64,000 nucleotides of DNA, taken from NCBI RefSeq assembly GCF_014635725.1, contig NZ_BMDJ01000008.1, forward strand, positions 1 to 64,000, given 5' to 3'. The DNA is from Pedobacter mendelii (lineage in GTDB: Bacteria > Bacteroidota > Bacteroidia > Sphingobacteriales > Sphingobacteriaceae). Below the pieces are notes generated by a model. It did not search any database. It was not told where the DNA came from and saw nothing but the letters and a program-made list of their open reading frames with translations. This document shows positions 17,916 through 26,615 of the stretch, one piece after another (the first letter of the stretch is position 1; each line of letters starts with the position of its first letter). The position numbers were made by a program, and so were the translations under genes.

Positions 17916-19082
17916 TTAATCTTGGGTCTTGATTAACCTTGCTACAAACATGGTATCTGCATTTTTTTCATAGCCTTTTATAACTTCCATAGATTCTAAA
18001 GTTAAAGGTAATGTTTCTGTAATGTGCCTTATAACATCTTCATTTTCGGCAGAAAAAGCAGAGCAAGTAATATATATCAATGGCTTGCCAGGTTTTAAAT
18101 ATTTAACTAGGTTTTGTACAATTACTTTTTGTATTGTTGCGAATTGACTAATCTTTCGTTCTTCAAAAAATGTTAACATTTCGGGCGTTCTTCCCCAAGT
18201 TCCTGAACCGGTACAAGGTGCATCTAGAATAATTCCATCGAATGCGTAATGGTGTAAAATTTGGTCGTTATTTTTTAATAAGTCGAGTTCCTTTTTATGG
18301 TATTTTCTTATTCCTGCATGCTTAAAACGTTCATCTAAGTTTAGCAATACGCTTTCACGTAAATCCGTTACTAATAATTCTACAACTGGCTCTAAACTAT
18401 GCAGTAACAAGGTTTTTCCACCAGATGCGGCACAACAATCCCACCATTTATCATACTTATTAGGCTTAAAATAACTTCCTGTATGTTGAGATGATAAATC
18501 CTGAACTTGGTAAGAACCCTCTTCTAAAATCGTTTCAAGTTTTGTTCCGTTAGGTAAAGATAAAGCTGTTTCAGAAATTTGTTCGACAACTATATTTGCG
18601 TTTTGCAGCTTTGATAGTATTGTAGAAACATCTTCGGCAGATACCCTGATAAATAAATTCGGTTGACTGAAGAAAGATTTATAGAATGCAGTTTTATCTA
18701 CATCTGATGAAAGAAATGAATGAGGAGGATAAACGTCTTCCAAATTAAAATCGGGATATTGTGATTTAACGAATTGCAATTTTTCTTCGAATGGAGCATG
18801 TATTTTAGCTACAAAATCGGGTAAATTCTTTTCTACAATTAAACTCACAGTATCATGAGCAAGAAAATCAGCAACACTTAATCGTTGTTCACTATTAAGT
18901 TGCGGTAAAGCCTTTCCTAATCTAAAAAAACTGTATAAATGTCGAGTAACCCACCTCCTGTCGAATGAGCCCATTTGCTTATTTTGTTTGAAATATGTTG
19001 GCAGAAATCTGTGTAAAGGCAAATTTCCGTCGTAACTTTTTAGAGCCTGTTCAAATGCTCTAAGCTGATGTTCAACTCTCAT
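17916..19082 (-). CDS. RsmB/NOL1-NOP2-Sun family RNA (cytosine-5) methyltransferase
   Basis: 388 residues. It transfers a methyl group from SAM to C5 of cytosine in RNA, most likely 16S rRNA. The N-terminal NusB-like helical part (about 1-120) is followed by the SAM-binding region DCCAASGGKTLLL, motif IV DAPCTGSGTWGR and motif VI ITCSAFSAENE; the two cysteines in these last motifs are the catalytic and release residues. The stop codon lies inside a 14-base direct repeat, AATCCTTTAATCTT, at 17872-17885 and 17910-17923 on the plus strand. It is downstream of guaA and the lipoprotein gene on the same strand. Confidence 0.9.
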   Translation of the reverse strand: MRVEHQLRAFEQALKSYDGNLPLHRFLPTYFKQNKQMGSFDRRWVTRHLYSFFRLGKALPQLNSEQRLSVADFLAHDTVSLIVEKNLPDFVAKIHAPFEEKLQFVKSQYPDFNLEDVYPPHSFLSSDVDKTAFYKSFFSQPNLFIRVSAEDVSTILSKLQNANIVVEQISETALSLPNGTKLETILEEGSYQVQDLSSQHTGSYFKPNKYDKWWDCCAASGGKTLLLHSLEPVVELLVTDLRESVLLNLDERFKHAGIRKYHKKELDLLKNNDQILHHYAFDGIILDAPCTGSGTWGRTPEMLTFFEERKISQFATIQKVIVQNLVKYLKPGKPLIYITCSAFSAENEDVIRHITETLPLTLESMEVIKGYEKNADTMFVARLIKTQD

Positions 19083-19100
19083 TTGGTTAAATTATAAATT

Positions 19101-20318
19101 TTACTCAATAACATTTAAAGCAAAATTTCGATAGCGTAAAAGCATTAAACTTGTATTAACGTAACCATGTTGCTCATCAAACATAAATGTAAACGAATTA
19201 TGAAGCCCTTTGTATTGCTCTTTAGTTAAGTAACTTAAATAGTCCTCACCATAAGTGGCCAGAAGTTTACCAAAATAATAACCTTCATCAAAACCTTTAA
19301 AAGCGTATTCACCTGGTTCAAAGCCGTATTTTTTTCTGTATTTTTTAATGAAATTGATAACATTTATATTTTTGTAATCAACTTTATAAGAAGATGTTAT
19401 AACTGCATTTAATGCCTGCAATTTATCGGTAGGATAATTTTGTTTAGACCAAATTGGATGTCCAAATAAATTTATAGCATAACCCCCTGTTGGCAAATTT
19501 TTAAGCTTAAATAACTTATCTATTGTTGGCGAAACAAAAGCTCTGTCTGATGATGCTACAACAACAATATACTGCTTACCTTTTATCATTTTTGTTTCAA
19601 ATGTGAAAACCGATGCATACTCCTGAACAATGAATTTATTGGAGCTTTGGGATTGGAAATAGTTTCTTAACGGCGAAGCGAATTGCTCATCATCTGTCTT
19701 TTTCGGGTTAATAATTACTATGATTGTATTTGAAGGACTAAAATTCTTATCGATATAGGAAGCAATTTTTTTAGCATGCAAATCAATGTTACTTACAATA
19801 GAAATAAGATTTGGGTTGTTAAAGTCTGATGGCCTTGAGGCCGCTAAGGGAGAAACAACAGGCACATTATTCAGTTTTGAATAGTTGGTTATATATTTAA
19901 TTCCATTTGGAAACACAGGGCCTACAACTAAATTGCTCTTTCTAAAACTATCATTATTATAGATATCTCCAATTCTTGAATTTTCATCCTGCGTGTCAAA
20001 AACATTAAGTTTAAAATTTAAACCAGACGCTGCAACAGAATCCAAACCAAGTTTAAATCCCTGGTAAAAATCAATCGGCATGGCATATTTTTCAACATCT
20101 GCCTTGCTCATAAATTTTAAATTTGCTTCATTAAGTTTAAAAGGAACTAGAAGCGAAATATTTGCCTGAGAAAACCGCTTAGCAGCCTTCTTTTCAATTA
20201 GCTTTTCTTTAACCTCTGGCTTTGGAGTTGATTTATTAGTTGTTACAATCTTAGGAGAACAGGCAGCCAAAATCAAACTAAATAATACCAAAACAAAATA
20301 CTTTCTTTTTAAACTCAT
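19101..20318 (-). CDS. Lipoprotein with periplasmic binding-protein (type 1) fold
   Basis: 405 residues from the ATG at 20318; an earlier in-frame start at 20348 would place ten residues ahead of the signal sequence. The N-terminus MSLKRKYFVLVLFSLILAAC is a lipoprotein signal with a LAAC lipobox. The mature part resembles type 1 periplasmic ligand-binding proteins / receptor ligand-binding regions: LLVPFKLNEA, DFYQGFKLGLDSV, NLVVGPVFPN, VPVVSPLAASRPS. No ABC transporter genes are adjacent, so transport is not supported; an envelope role like LpoA-type peptidoglycan regulators is possible. It lies between guaA and the RsmB-like gene. Confidence 0.72.
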   Translation of the reverse strand: MSLKRKYFVLVLFSLILAACSPKIVTTNKSTPKPEVKEKLIEKKAAKRFSQANISLLVPFKLNEANLKFMSKADVEKYAMPIDFYQGFKLGLDSVAASGLNFKLNVFDTQDENSRIGDIYNNDSFRKSNLVVGPVFPNGIKYITNYSKLNNVPVVSPLAASRPSDFNNPNLISIVSNIDLHAKKIASYIDKNFSPSNTIIVIINPKKTDDEQFASPLRNYFQSQSSNKFIVQEYASVFTFETKMIKGKQYIVVVASSDRAFVSPTIDKLFKLKNLPTGGYAINLFGHPIWSKQNYPTDKLQALNAVITSSYKVDYKNINVINFIKKYRKKYGFEPGEYAFKGFDEGYYFGKLLATYGEDYLSYLTKEQYKGLHNSFTFMFDEQHGYVNTSLMLLRYRNFALNVIE

Positions 20319-20415
20319 TTCATTCTTATTAACAAAATATGCTGCCAAAGGTTATTATTCTTCGCCAGCATAAATAATATTAGTGATAAAAAATTAAATC
20401 AGCGTACCCGATTTA

Positions 20416-21948
20416 TTATTCCCATTCAATAGTTGCTGGTGGTTTCGAACTGATATCGTAAACCACTCTGTTTATACCCTTAACCTTATTGATTATTTCG
20501 TTAGAGATTTTAGCTAAAACCGGGTAAGGCAAATGACACCAATCTGCTGTCATACCATCAACTGATTCTACAGCACGTAAGCAAATTACATTTTCGTATG
20601 TACGCTCATCGCCCATTACACCAACAGATTGAACTGGTAAAAAGATAGCACCTGCCTGCCAAACTTTATCATACAAGCCTGCCGCTTTTAGTTCATTAAT
20701 GTAAATAGAGTCTGCGTGTTGTAAAATTTCAACCTTTTCGGCAGTTACATCGCCCAATATACGAATGGCTAAACCTGGACCCGGAAAAGGGTGACGACCT
20801 AGAATAACATCATCAATACCTAAAGCCTTACCAACTCTTCTAACTTCATCTTTAAATAAAGTTTTTAACGGCTCAATAACTTTCAGTTTCATAAAATCTG
20901 GTAAACCGCCAACGTTATGGTGAGATTTTATAGTTGCTGATGGCCCATTAACTGAAATAGATTCTATAACATCAGGATAAATTGTACCCTGACCTAACCA
21001 GTTTACGCCGGTAACTTCATGTGCTGCATCATCAAATACTTCTATGAAAACACGTCCTATTGCTTTTCTCTTCAATTCAGGATCTTTTAATCCAGCCAAC
21101 TGACTTAAAAAGCGATCTTTAGCATCAATACCTTTAATGTTTAAGCCCATGTGCTTGTATTGTTCAAGCACTTGTTCATATTCATCTTTACGTAACAGGC
21201 CATTATCAACAAAAATACAATGTAAATTTGTACCGATCGCTTTATGCAACAAAACTGCAGCCACACTACTGTCAACCCCGCCAGATAAACCTAAAACAAC
21301 TTTATCATTACCAAGCGTTTGCTTTAAATCAGCAATAGTTGTATCGATAAAAGCCGCTGATGTCCAATCCTGACTACAGCCACAAATATCAACCAGAAAG
21401 TTTTCTAAAAGAATTTTTCCATCTATACTATGTGTAACTTCAGGGTGGAATTGAATCGCGTAAGTATCAGAATCTTTAATATGGTAGGCAGCAACTTTTA
21501 CACTCTCGGTACTGGCAATTAACTCAGCGCCTTCGGGCATTTTAGTTATGGTATCACCATGGCTCATCCAAACCTGAGAATCAATATTAATTCCCTTGAA
21601 TAATTTATTTTCTTGGTTTACGAAATTAAGGTTTGCACGACCATATTCGCGGGTTGAAGAAGCCTGAACTTCGCCGCCAGATTTTTGTGCGATATATTGA
21701 GCACCATAACAAACAGCCAATAATGGAAATTTCAGATGAAAATTACTTAAATCTACTTGAGGCGCATCATCCTGACGAACTGAATATGGACTACCAGAAA
21801 AGATAATTCCTTTTACATCTGCAGTATTAATTTCAGGAAGATTATTAAATGGATATATTTCACAGTAAATATTTAGTTCGCGAACCCTACGGGCTATTAG
21901 TTGAGTAAATTGCGAACCAAAATCGACGATAATGATTTTTTCTTGCAT
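20416..21948 (-). CDS. guaA: GMP synthase (glutamine-hydrolysing)
   Basis: 510 residues. It converts XMP, glutamine and ATP to GMP. The class I glutamine amidotransferase domain comes first ([17 protein letters not shown]; catalytic Cys80 in [17 protein letters not shown] with the His-Glu pair), then the ATP-pyrophosphatase domain with the P-loop [10 protein letters not shown], and the C-terminal dimerisation domain ending KPPATIEWE. The ATG at 21948 is chosen: the in-frame TTG two codons earlier belongs to the TATCTTTG promoter box. Confidence 0.97.
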   Translation of the reverse strand: MQEKIIIVDFGSQFTQLIARRVRELNIYCEIYPFNNLPEINTADVKGIIFSGSPYSVRQDDAPQVDLSNFHLKFPLLAVCYGAQYIAQKSGGEVQASSTREYGRANLNFVNQENKLFKGINIDSQVWMSHGDTITKMPEGAELIASTESVKVAAYHIKDSDTYAIQFHPEVTHSIDGKILLENFLVDICGCSQDWTSAAFIDTTIADLKQTLGNDKVVLGLSGGVDSSVAAVLLHKAIGTNLHCIFVDNGLLRKDEYEQVLEQYKHMGLNIKGIDAKDRFLSQLAGLKDPELKRKAIGRVFIEVFDDAAHEVTGVNWLGQGTIYPDVIESISVNGPSATIKSHHNVGGLPDFMKLKVIEPLKTLFKDEVRRVGKALGIDDVILGRHPFPGPGLAIRILGDVTAEKVEILQHADSIYINELKAAGLYDKVWQAGAIFLPVQSVGVMGDERTYENVICLRAVESVDGMTADWCHLPYPVLAKISNEIINKVKGINRVVYDISSKPPATIEWE

Positions 21949-21951
21949 CCG

Positions 21952-21959
21952 CAAAGATA
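21952..21959 (-). promoter_or_regulatory. -7 promoter element (TATCTTTG) of guaA
   Basis: Minus-strand TATCTTTG matches TAnnTTTG and ends only 3 bases before the guaA ATG. With the usual distance to the transcription start the message would be leaderless or nearly so. Confidence 0.55.
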
Positions 21960-22010
21960 GATAAAGAATGGGAATTGTTAAATTGTTTTATTGCATAATT
22001 CTAATCATCC

Positions 22011-22469
22011 TTAAGATTCCATCAACTTCACTTCAACACCAAACTTTCTTAAAAAATCTACACCTTCATCGCTTGGCAAACCTTTGTAGGCAGCATAAGA
22101 TTTTGAATAGTAAACGAGTTTAATTCCCGATGAGAGAATTAATCTTGCACATGCGATACAAGGTGATAATGTGGTGTACAAGGTGCATCCTTCTATTTTA
22201 GCACCATTCTTTGATGCATAAAGTATTGCGTTTTCTTCTGCATGCAGCGCTAAAGAGCAACTTCCTTTACTATCGCGGGCGCAGCCTGTATCGGGCCACT
22301 CTTCATCGCAATTGTGGGTTCCAGCTGGCGGACCATTGTAACCTATTGAAATGATTCGGGTATCTTTAGTTAAAACGGCACCAACATGTGCACGTACACA
22401 ATGAGAACGAGTGGCCAATTCTGTAGCCAAATTCATAAAAATGCTATCGAAGCTTGGTTTATCAGTCAT
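22011..22469 (-). CDS. Deoxycytidylate (dCMP) deaminase
   Basis: 152 residues of the zinc-dependent cytidine/deoxycytidylate deaminase family. Zinc ligands and the catalytic glutamate are in HAEEN (His76, Glu78) and PCIACA (Cys104, Cys107). It converts dCMP to dUMP for thymidylate synthesis; the extra cysteines CDEEWPDTGCARDS are typical of the dCMP branch (ComEB-like) and may bind a second zinc. It is upstream of guaA on the same strand, but guaA has its own promoter box. Confidence 0.92.
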   Translation of the reverse strand: MTDKPSFDSIFMNLATELATRSHCVRAHVGAVLTKDTRIISIGYNGPPAGTHNCDEEWPDTGCARDSKGSCSLALHAEENAILYASKNGAKIEGCTLYTTLSPCIACARLILSSGIKLVYYSKSYAAYKGLPSDEGVDFLRKFGVEVKLMES

Positions 22470-22484
22470 TTATTAATTAAAAAA

Positions 22485-22508
22485 GCCACAGAAAATAATT
22501 TCTGTGGC
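22485..22508 (-). terminator. Rho-independent terminator after the sugar transporter gene
   Basis: Perfect 10-bp arms GCCACAGAAA and TTTCTGTGGC with a 4-base loop, followed on the minus strand by six T. It lies between the transporter stop and the dCMP deaminase start. Confidence 0.9.
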
Positions 22509-22530
22509 GTTAAAGTTAGTTTATTGGATT

Positions 22531-24138
22531 TTAGTGTCCGCCTTCAGCAGCTATACTTTCTACATCAATGCCTTGTTTTTTTAGTTCACCACTAACTTTC
22601 CAAGCGAAGAATATTAAGTAAGCAAAACCAATCACAGGAATAATATAAGAGTTATGTATTCCTGCACTATCAGCAAGTTCACCTTGAATTGGAGGAATAA
22701 TTGAACCACCTAAAATCATCATAATTAAGAATGAAGAGCCTTGAGCAGTATATTTACCTAAGCCTGTAATGGCTAATGAAAATATAGATGGCCACATAAT
22801 TGAACAACATAAACCACCACTTACAAAAGCAAAAATGGCTACATGACCAGTTGTAAATAACCCGATTGTAATTGCTACTGCACCTAAAGTACCAAAAATT
22901 GCTAGCGTTTTAGCAGGCTTTTCTTGTCCGATAAAAACGGCAACAACCATTATTGCAATACAAACTGCATAAACATATAAATTACCAACATCGGTACCAG
23001 TTGCATGGTTAACAATTAAAATGATACCAAAAGCCACGAAAGGAACAATAACCGTTAATACATTTTTAGTCATTTTTGTAAGGTTGAAAGCACTTACTGC
23101 TCCAGCCCAACGTCCAATCATCATACTACCCCAGTATAGAGATATATATGGTTTAATTTCAGCGTCTGCCAAACCACCAAAATCAGGAAGTTTTAACAAC
23201 GCACCCAAATTACTTTGAATCGTTACTTCGGTACCAACGTACATAAATATGGCCAACATCCCCAATACTAATTGAGGATATTGCATTGCTCCCCAACTTG
23301 CTGAATTTTCCTTTTTAGCTAAATATCCATAAAGCAAGGCACCTAAAATAATTGCAAATGATGAATAAACAAATATAGAACCGCTTATTCCGGTTAGATT
23401 AGCCAGCGGACCAGCAGCTGCAACCATTAAAAATCCGATTATCATTACCACTAATGGGCCGGTTGGTTTACTACTTGCTTCTATTTTTTCTGTGCTTGTT
23501 ACATCTGGTAGTTTTGATACTGCAAAGAATATAGCAACAGCTACAAACAAGCCTGCAAGGATGTAATATAAATTGTTGATGGATGAGATTTCTACCACTT
23601 TTGCTACGGCATCATTTGCAGTTCCGAAAAGTACAACACTAACAATTACGGGGCCCATTAAGCCACCAAAGTTATTAATACCACCAGCTAAGTTTAATCT
23701 ATGTGCACCACTTTCGGGCTCACCCAATGCAACAACAAATGGATTTGCTGCCGTTTGCTGTAAGGAGAAACCCAGTGCAATAACAAAAAATGCAAATAAA
23801 ATAAATAGAAATGAACCTGAGTGAACTGCAGGAATCATTAATAATGCACCCGCAGCTGAAATGATTAATCCAACGATGATACCCTTTTTGTAACCGATTT
23901 TATTTAGAATATCAACCTTTGTGGCCTGTGAAGCGAAATATAATATTAGTGACCCAATAAAATACCCCCCATAAAAGGTAAAATCGATTAATTGAGATTC
24001 AAATTGTGTTAATTTGAAATGCGTTTTACAAAAGGGAATGAAGATACCGTTTGAAGCGGCAACGAACCCCCAAAAAAAGAATACAGTTATAATCGTGTAT
24101 AGCGCTGTACCATAATTTTTTGTTGTTTCTTTTGACAT
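22531..24138 (-). CDS. FucP/GluP-type sugar MFS transporter
   Basis: 535 residues, about 12 hydrophobic segments, longer than typical E. coli FucP. Family signatures are FFFWGFVAASNGIFIPFCK at the N-terminus, FYGGYFIGSL, GYKKGIIVGL, SLQQTAANPFVVALG and RLNLAGGINNFGGLMGP. Members import L-fucose, glucose or galactose with H+ or Na+; the sugar here is unknown. No catabolic genes adjoin it. The C-terminal tail (KQGIDVESIAAEGGH) is soluble. Confidence 0.9.
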   Translation of the reverse strand: MSKETTKNYGTALYTIITVFFFWGFVAASNGIFIPFCKTHFKLTQFESQLIDFTFYGGYFIGSLILYFASQATKVDILNKIGYKKGIIVGLIISAAGALLMIPAVHSGSFLFILFAFFVIALGFSLQQTAANPFVVALGEPESGAHRLNLAGGINNFGGLMGPVIVSVVLFGTANDAVAKVVEISSINNLYYILAGLFVAVAIFFAVSKLPDVTSTEKIEASSKPTGPLVVMIIGFLMVAAAGPLANLTGISGSIFVYSSFAIILGALLYGYLAKKENSASWGAMQYPQLVLGMLAIFMYVGTEVTIQSNLGALLKLPDFGGLADAEIKPYISLYWGSMMIGRWAGAVSAFNLTKMTKNVLTVIVPFVAFGIILIVNHATGTDVGNLYVYAVCIAIMVVAVFIGQEKPAKTLAIFGTLGAVAITIGLFTTGHVAIFAFVSGGLCCSIMWPSIFSLAITGLGKYTAQGSSFLIMMILGGSIIPPIQGELADSAGIHNSYIIPVIGFAYLIFFAWKVSGELKKQGIDVESIAAEGGH

Positions 24139-24289
24139 TTTATATCTGTTATGCTTTAAGTTTTTATGGGGTTAAACTTAAATAAAATAAAATTAAAAAC
24201 ATCAATATTATGCAACCAGTGCAACAAAAATAAAGTTGATATGTTTATCTATAAATCGCATATTCGCATATTCATAAATAACACAATGC

Positions 24290-24916
24290 ATGTTTGAAGC
24301 CATATTGTTAGGTATAGGGGCAGGGATTATTTCATCGTTTTTAACAGGACCGGTTTTTTTTGCAATGATAAAAACCAGCATAGAGAAAGGCTTTAAAGCA
24401 GGTTTTTCTTTAGCTGTTGGTGTAATAATAAGTGATGTTATTCTAATTGCACTGGTTCTTTTTGGAAGCCAGTTTTTTGAATACAAAGCAGATTTCGATA
24501 AATATGTAGGTTTAGTTGGTGGTTTATTTTTACTTGCCGTTGGTATATATTATCTGGTTTCTAAAATTACTATCCATTATGATAGCGCAACCCTTCAAAA
24601 AGTAAGCAAGCGTGGATATGTTATAAAAGGATTTTTAATGTGTATTCTTACACCATCAACATTAATGTTTTGGATTATTGTAAGCGGTATCATTTCAGTT
24701 AAGTTAAATAATATGCTTAATGAAAAACTCGTTTGTTTCTTCATTGCCATGGCTACACAACTCGCAATTGATGGTGCTAAAAGTTTTTATTCGAGCGAAC
24801 TTCGTTATAGAATAAAGGAAGATTCTTTAAAAAAATTAAACAAAATAGCAGGCGTAGTAATTATCCTTTTTGCCTTTTGGCTGGTTATAAAAACCTACTT
24901 CAAATTTTACGCTTAA
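24290..24916 (+). CDS. LysE-family translocator
   Basis: 208 residues with about six membrane segments. The N-terminal LLGIGAGIISSFLTGPVFFAMIKTSIEKGFKAGFSLAVGV is the LysE-type signature (GPVFF and the F-x-AG-x-SLAVG repeat). Members export amino acids or related metabolites across the inner membrane. It is divergent from the sugar transporter gene. The substrate cannot be inferred. Confidence 0.85.
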   Translation: MFEAILLGIGAGIISSFLTGPVFFAMIKTSIEKGFKAGFSLAVGVIISDVILIALVLFGSQFFEYKADFDKYVGLVGGLFLLAVGIYYLVSKITIHYDSATLQKVSKRGYVIKGFLMCILTPSTLMFWIIVSGIISVKLNNMLNEKLVCFFIAMATQLAIDGAKSFYSSELRYRIKEDSLKKLNKIAGVVIILFAFWLVIKTYFKFYA

Positions 24917-25129
24917 TTGTCTTCTCTTTATTAACAAAGTATACATTAGCGTATTACAAAGAGGATTTTTAGCATCCAAGGTTATAAAACAATACCAGCC
25001 TTTACTTCTCTCGATTAACCGTCATATAGCACCCATCTTAAATTTTCAGTTTAACCACCTTAGAAACCTGAAGAACACCTAAGCACATCAAATTGGAAAG
25101 GATTTTCATGCCACCTGTAACTCTCGATC

Positions 25130-25156
25130 CGTCTTTCTCACGCAGGCGGAAATCTT
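25130..25156 (+). repeat. Dispersed hairpin repeat, CGTC...ATCTT family (degraded copy)
   Basis: CGTCTTTCTCAC-GCAG-GCGGAAATCTT keeps the family ends CGTC and AATCTT but its stem has two mismatches and a wobble pair. The surrounding gap 24917-25193 shows no gene; it also contains CCGTCATATAGCACCCATCTT at about 25018-25038, perhaps a further remnant, and CTTAG...CTAAG palindromic sequence. Confidence 0.5.
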
Positions 25157-25193
25157 AATGCAAAAATTTCAGTGAATGATCATAAATTGTAAT

Positions 25194-26435
25194 TTAACTA
25201 GCAATTTTAGCTTTAATATTTTCCTTTAATTTTAATGTGGCTTCATTTGGGGTTAGCGCATGAGCACGCTCTATCCATTGAAGTGCATCATGCAAGGCAC
25301 GATCATTAGGTTGAAGCGTTTTGAAATAAGCTTCAGAAACCATGTATAGGCGAGATGCGATATCAGCAGAATAGTTTTTCTTTATTATTTTTTTTTCTTC
25401 AGCAAACCCTGGTATTTTTGTGCTATCTTCTTTGCCAGATAAAAAAGGAGCCATAATTTCATTATAAAACTCTTGATTTTTCTTATCAATTATTTCGTCA
25501 GGGATTAGTATTAATTTCGAAGCGATAGCGTAACCAACAACCTTCATTCTATTTACATCTTTACGTTCTGTGTAAAAAAGCAATTTAAAATGGTTAACTG
25601 TATTAAGTTGCGCCTCATTCATCGAAGGTAAAAGTAAGTCTATATCATTTATCGCTTTTTCCTCATCACTATACCTCTTATCTTTTCTAGCTTCTGCAAA
25701 TTCATTTCTTAGCATTGCAAACATAGGTTTATTAATCTCCTGCTGCTGATCTTTGCTTAGAACATTGAAGTTTGATAAAACTAACTGAGCTGCATCAGAC
25801 TTGACAAAACCTATGTTTTTGCCTAGAAACATAATTTCATCTGCATGGTTAATCTTATCGGCTGGTAAGCATTTTACATAAGTATTGAGAACAGATGAAT
25901 TCGTTACTTTCATGCTTGTCAGCTTTGCTATATATTCCCTAAGAAAGGCTAATTCCCTTTCGCCATTTAAAAATCGTTTCTCAAACTGCGCCAAACTTCC
26001 CTTAGCATTTCTCTGTAAAACAGCTCGTTTTCCTAAACCAATAAAATTTGCTGCAGACATATAATCATCTGCCCGTAAAACCATATTACCTAATTCATCA
26101 ACAAAAACCCATGTTGGATAAGCCCTAACCCCAAACTTTTTTGCCAACTCAATTCCATTTCCTTTTTCAGCATTAACTTTATAATTAATGAACAGTTCGT
26201 TATAAGCCTCACCTACCATTTTATCCGGAAAAATTTCTGCATCCATTCTTTTGCATGGAGGGCACCAATCAGTATAAAAATCGATAAAAATTAATTTCTG
26301 TTGTTTTTTGGATTCGGCAAGTACATCAGTCCAAGTACCCTTAAAAAATTCAATTCCAATAGATGATGATTGTGCACTTACATGATTATTAAAAATAGTT
26401 AAAGCAAGAAAGAATACTAAAAACAATCTTTTCAT
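25194..26435 (-). CDS. Secreted thioredoxin-fold protein with long C-terminal domain
   Basis: 413 residues from the ATG at 26435. A signal peptide (MKRLFLVFFLALTIF...VSAQ) precedes a thioredoxin-like domain with active site DWCPPC (Cys58, Cys61) in FIDFYTDWCPPCKRMDAEIF, and the sequence GVRAYPTWVFVDELG near residue 107. The remaining 270 residues are mostly helical and could hold degenerate TPR-like repeats near the end. It likely acts in the periplasm on disulfides. It is a single gene with no partner nearby. Confidence 0.82.
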   Translation of the reverse strand: MKRLFLVFFLALTIFNNHVSAQSSSIGIEFFKGTWTDVLAESKKQQKLIFIDFYTDWCPPCKRMDAEIFPDKMVGEAYNELFINYKVNAEKGNGIELAKKFGVRAYPTWVFVDELGNMVLRADDYMSAANFIGLGKRAVLQRNAKGSLAQFEKRFLNGERELAFLREYIAKLTSMKVTNSSVLNTYVKCLPADKINHADEIMFLGKNIGFVKSDAAQLVLSNFNVLSKDQQQEINKPMFAMLRNEFAEARKDKRYSDEEKAINDIDLLLPSMNEAQLNTVNHFKLLFYTERKDVNRMKVVGYAIASKLILIPDEIIDKKNQEFYNEIMAPFLSGKEDSTKIPGFAEEKKIIKKNYSADIASRLYMVSEAYFKTLQPNDRALHDALQWIERAHALTPNEATLKLKENIKAKIAS

Positions 26436-26557
26436 ATACATAATACTGTTTTACAATAAGTTAAAGTTAATAATTTTCAGTCTAAACTTGAAACAAAAAG
26501 AGTATCAAATCGCAAAAGCGGTAATAAAGCTTAATAGTAGAACCCATCTTAAAAAAA

Positions 26558-26584
26558 AATAGCCCACATAAAATGTGAGCTATT
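26558..26584 (-). terminator. Rho-independent terminator after the PurF-like gene
   Basis: Arms AATAGCCCACAT and ATGTGAGCTATT pair with one mismatch around a 3-base loop; on the minus strand a run of nine T follows. It lies about 30 bases beyond the stop codon. Confidence 0.88.
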
Positions 26585-26615
26585 CGTTATTCAAAGTTCC
26601 CTTAAAATTTAGGCT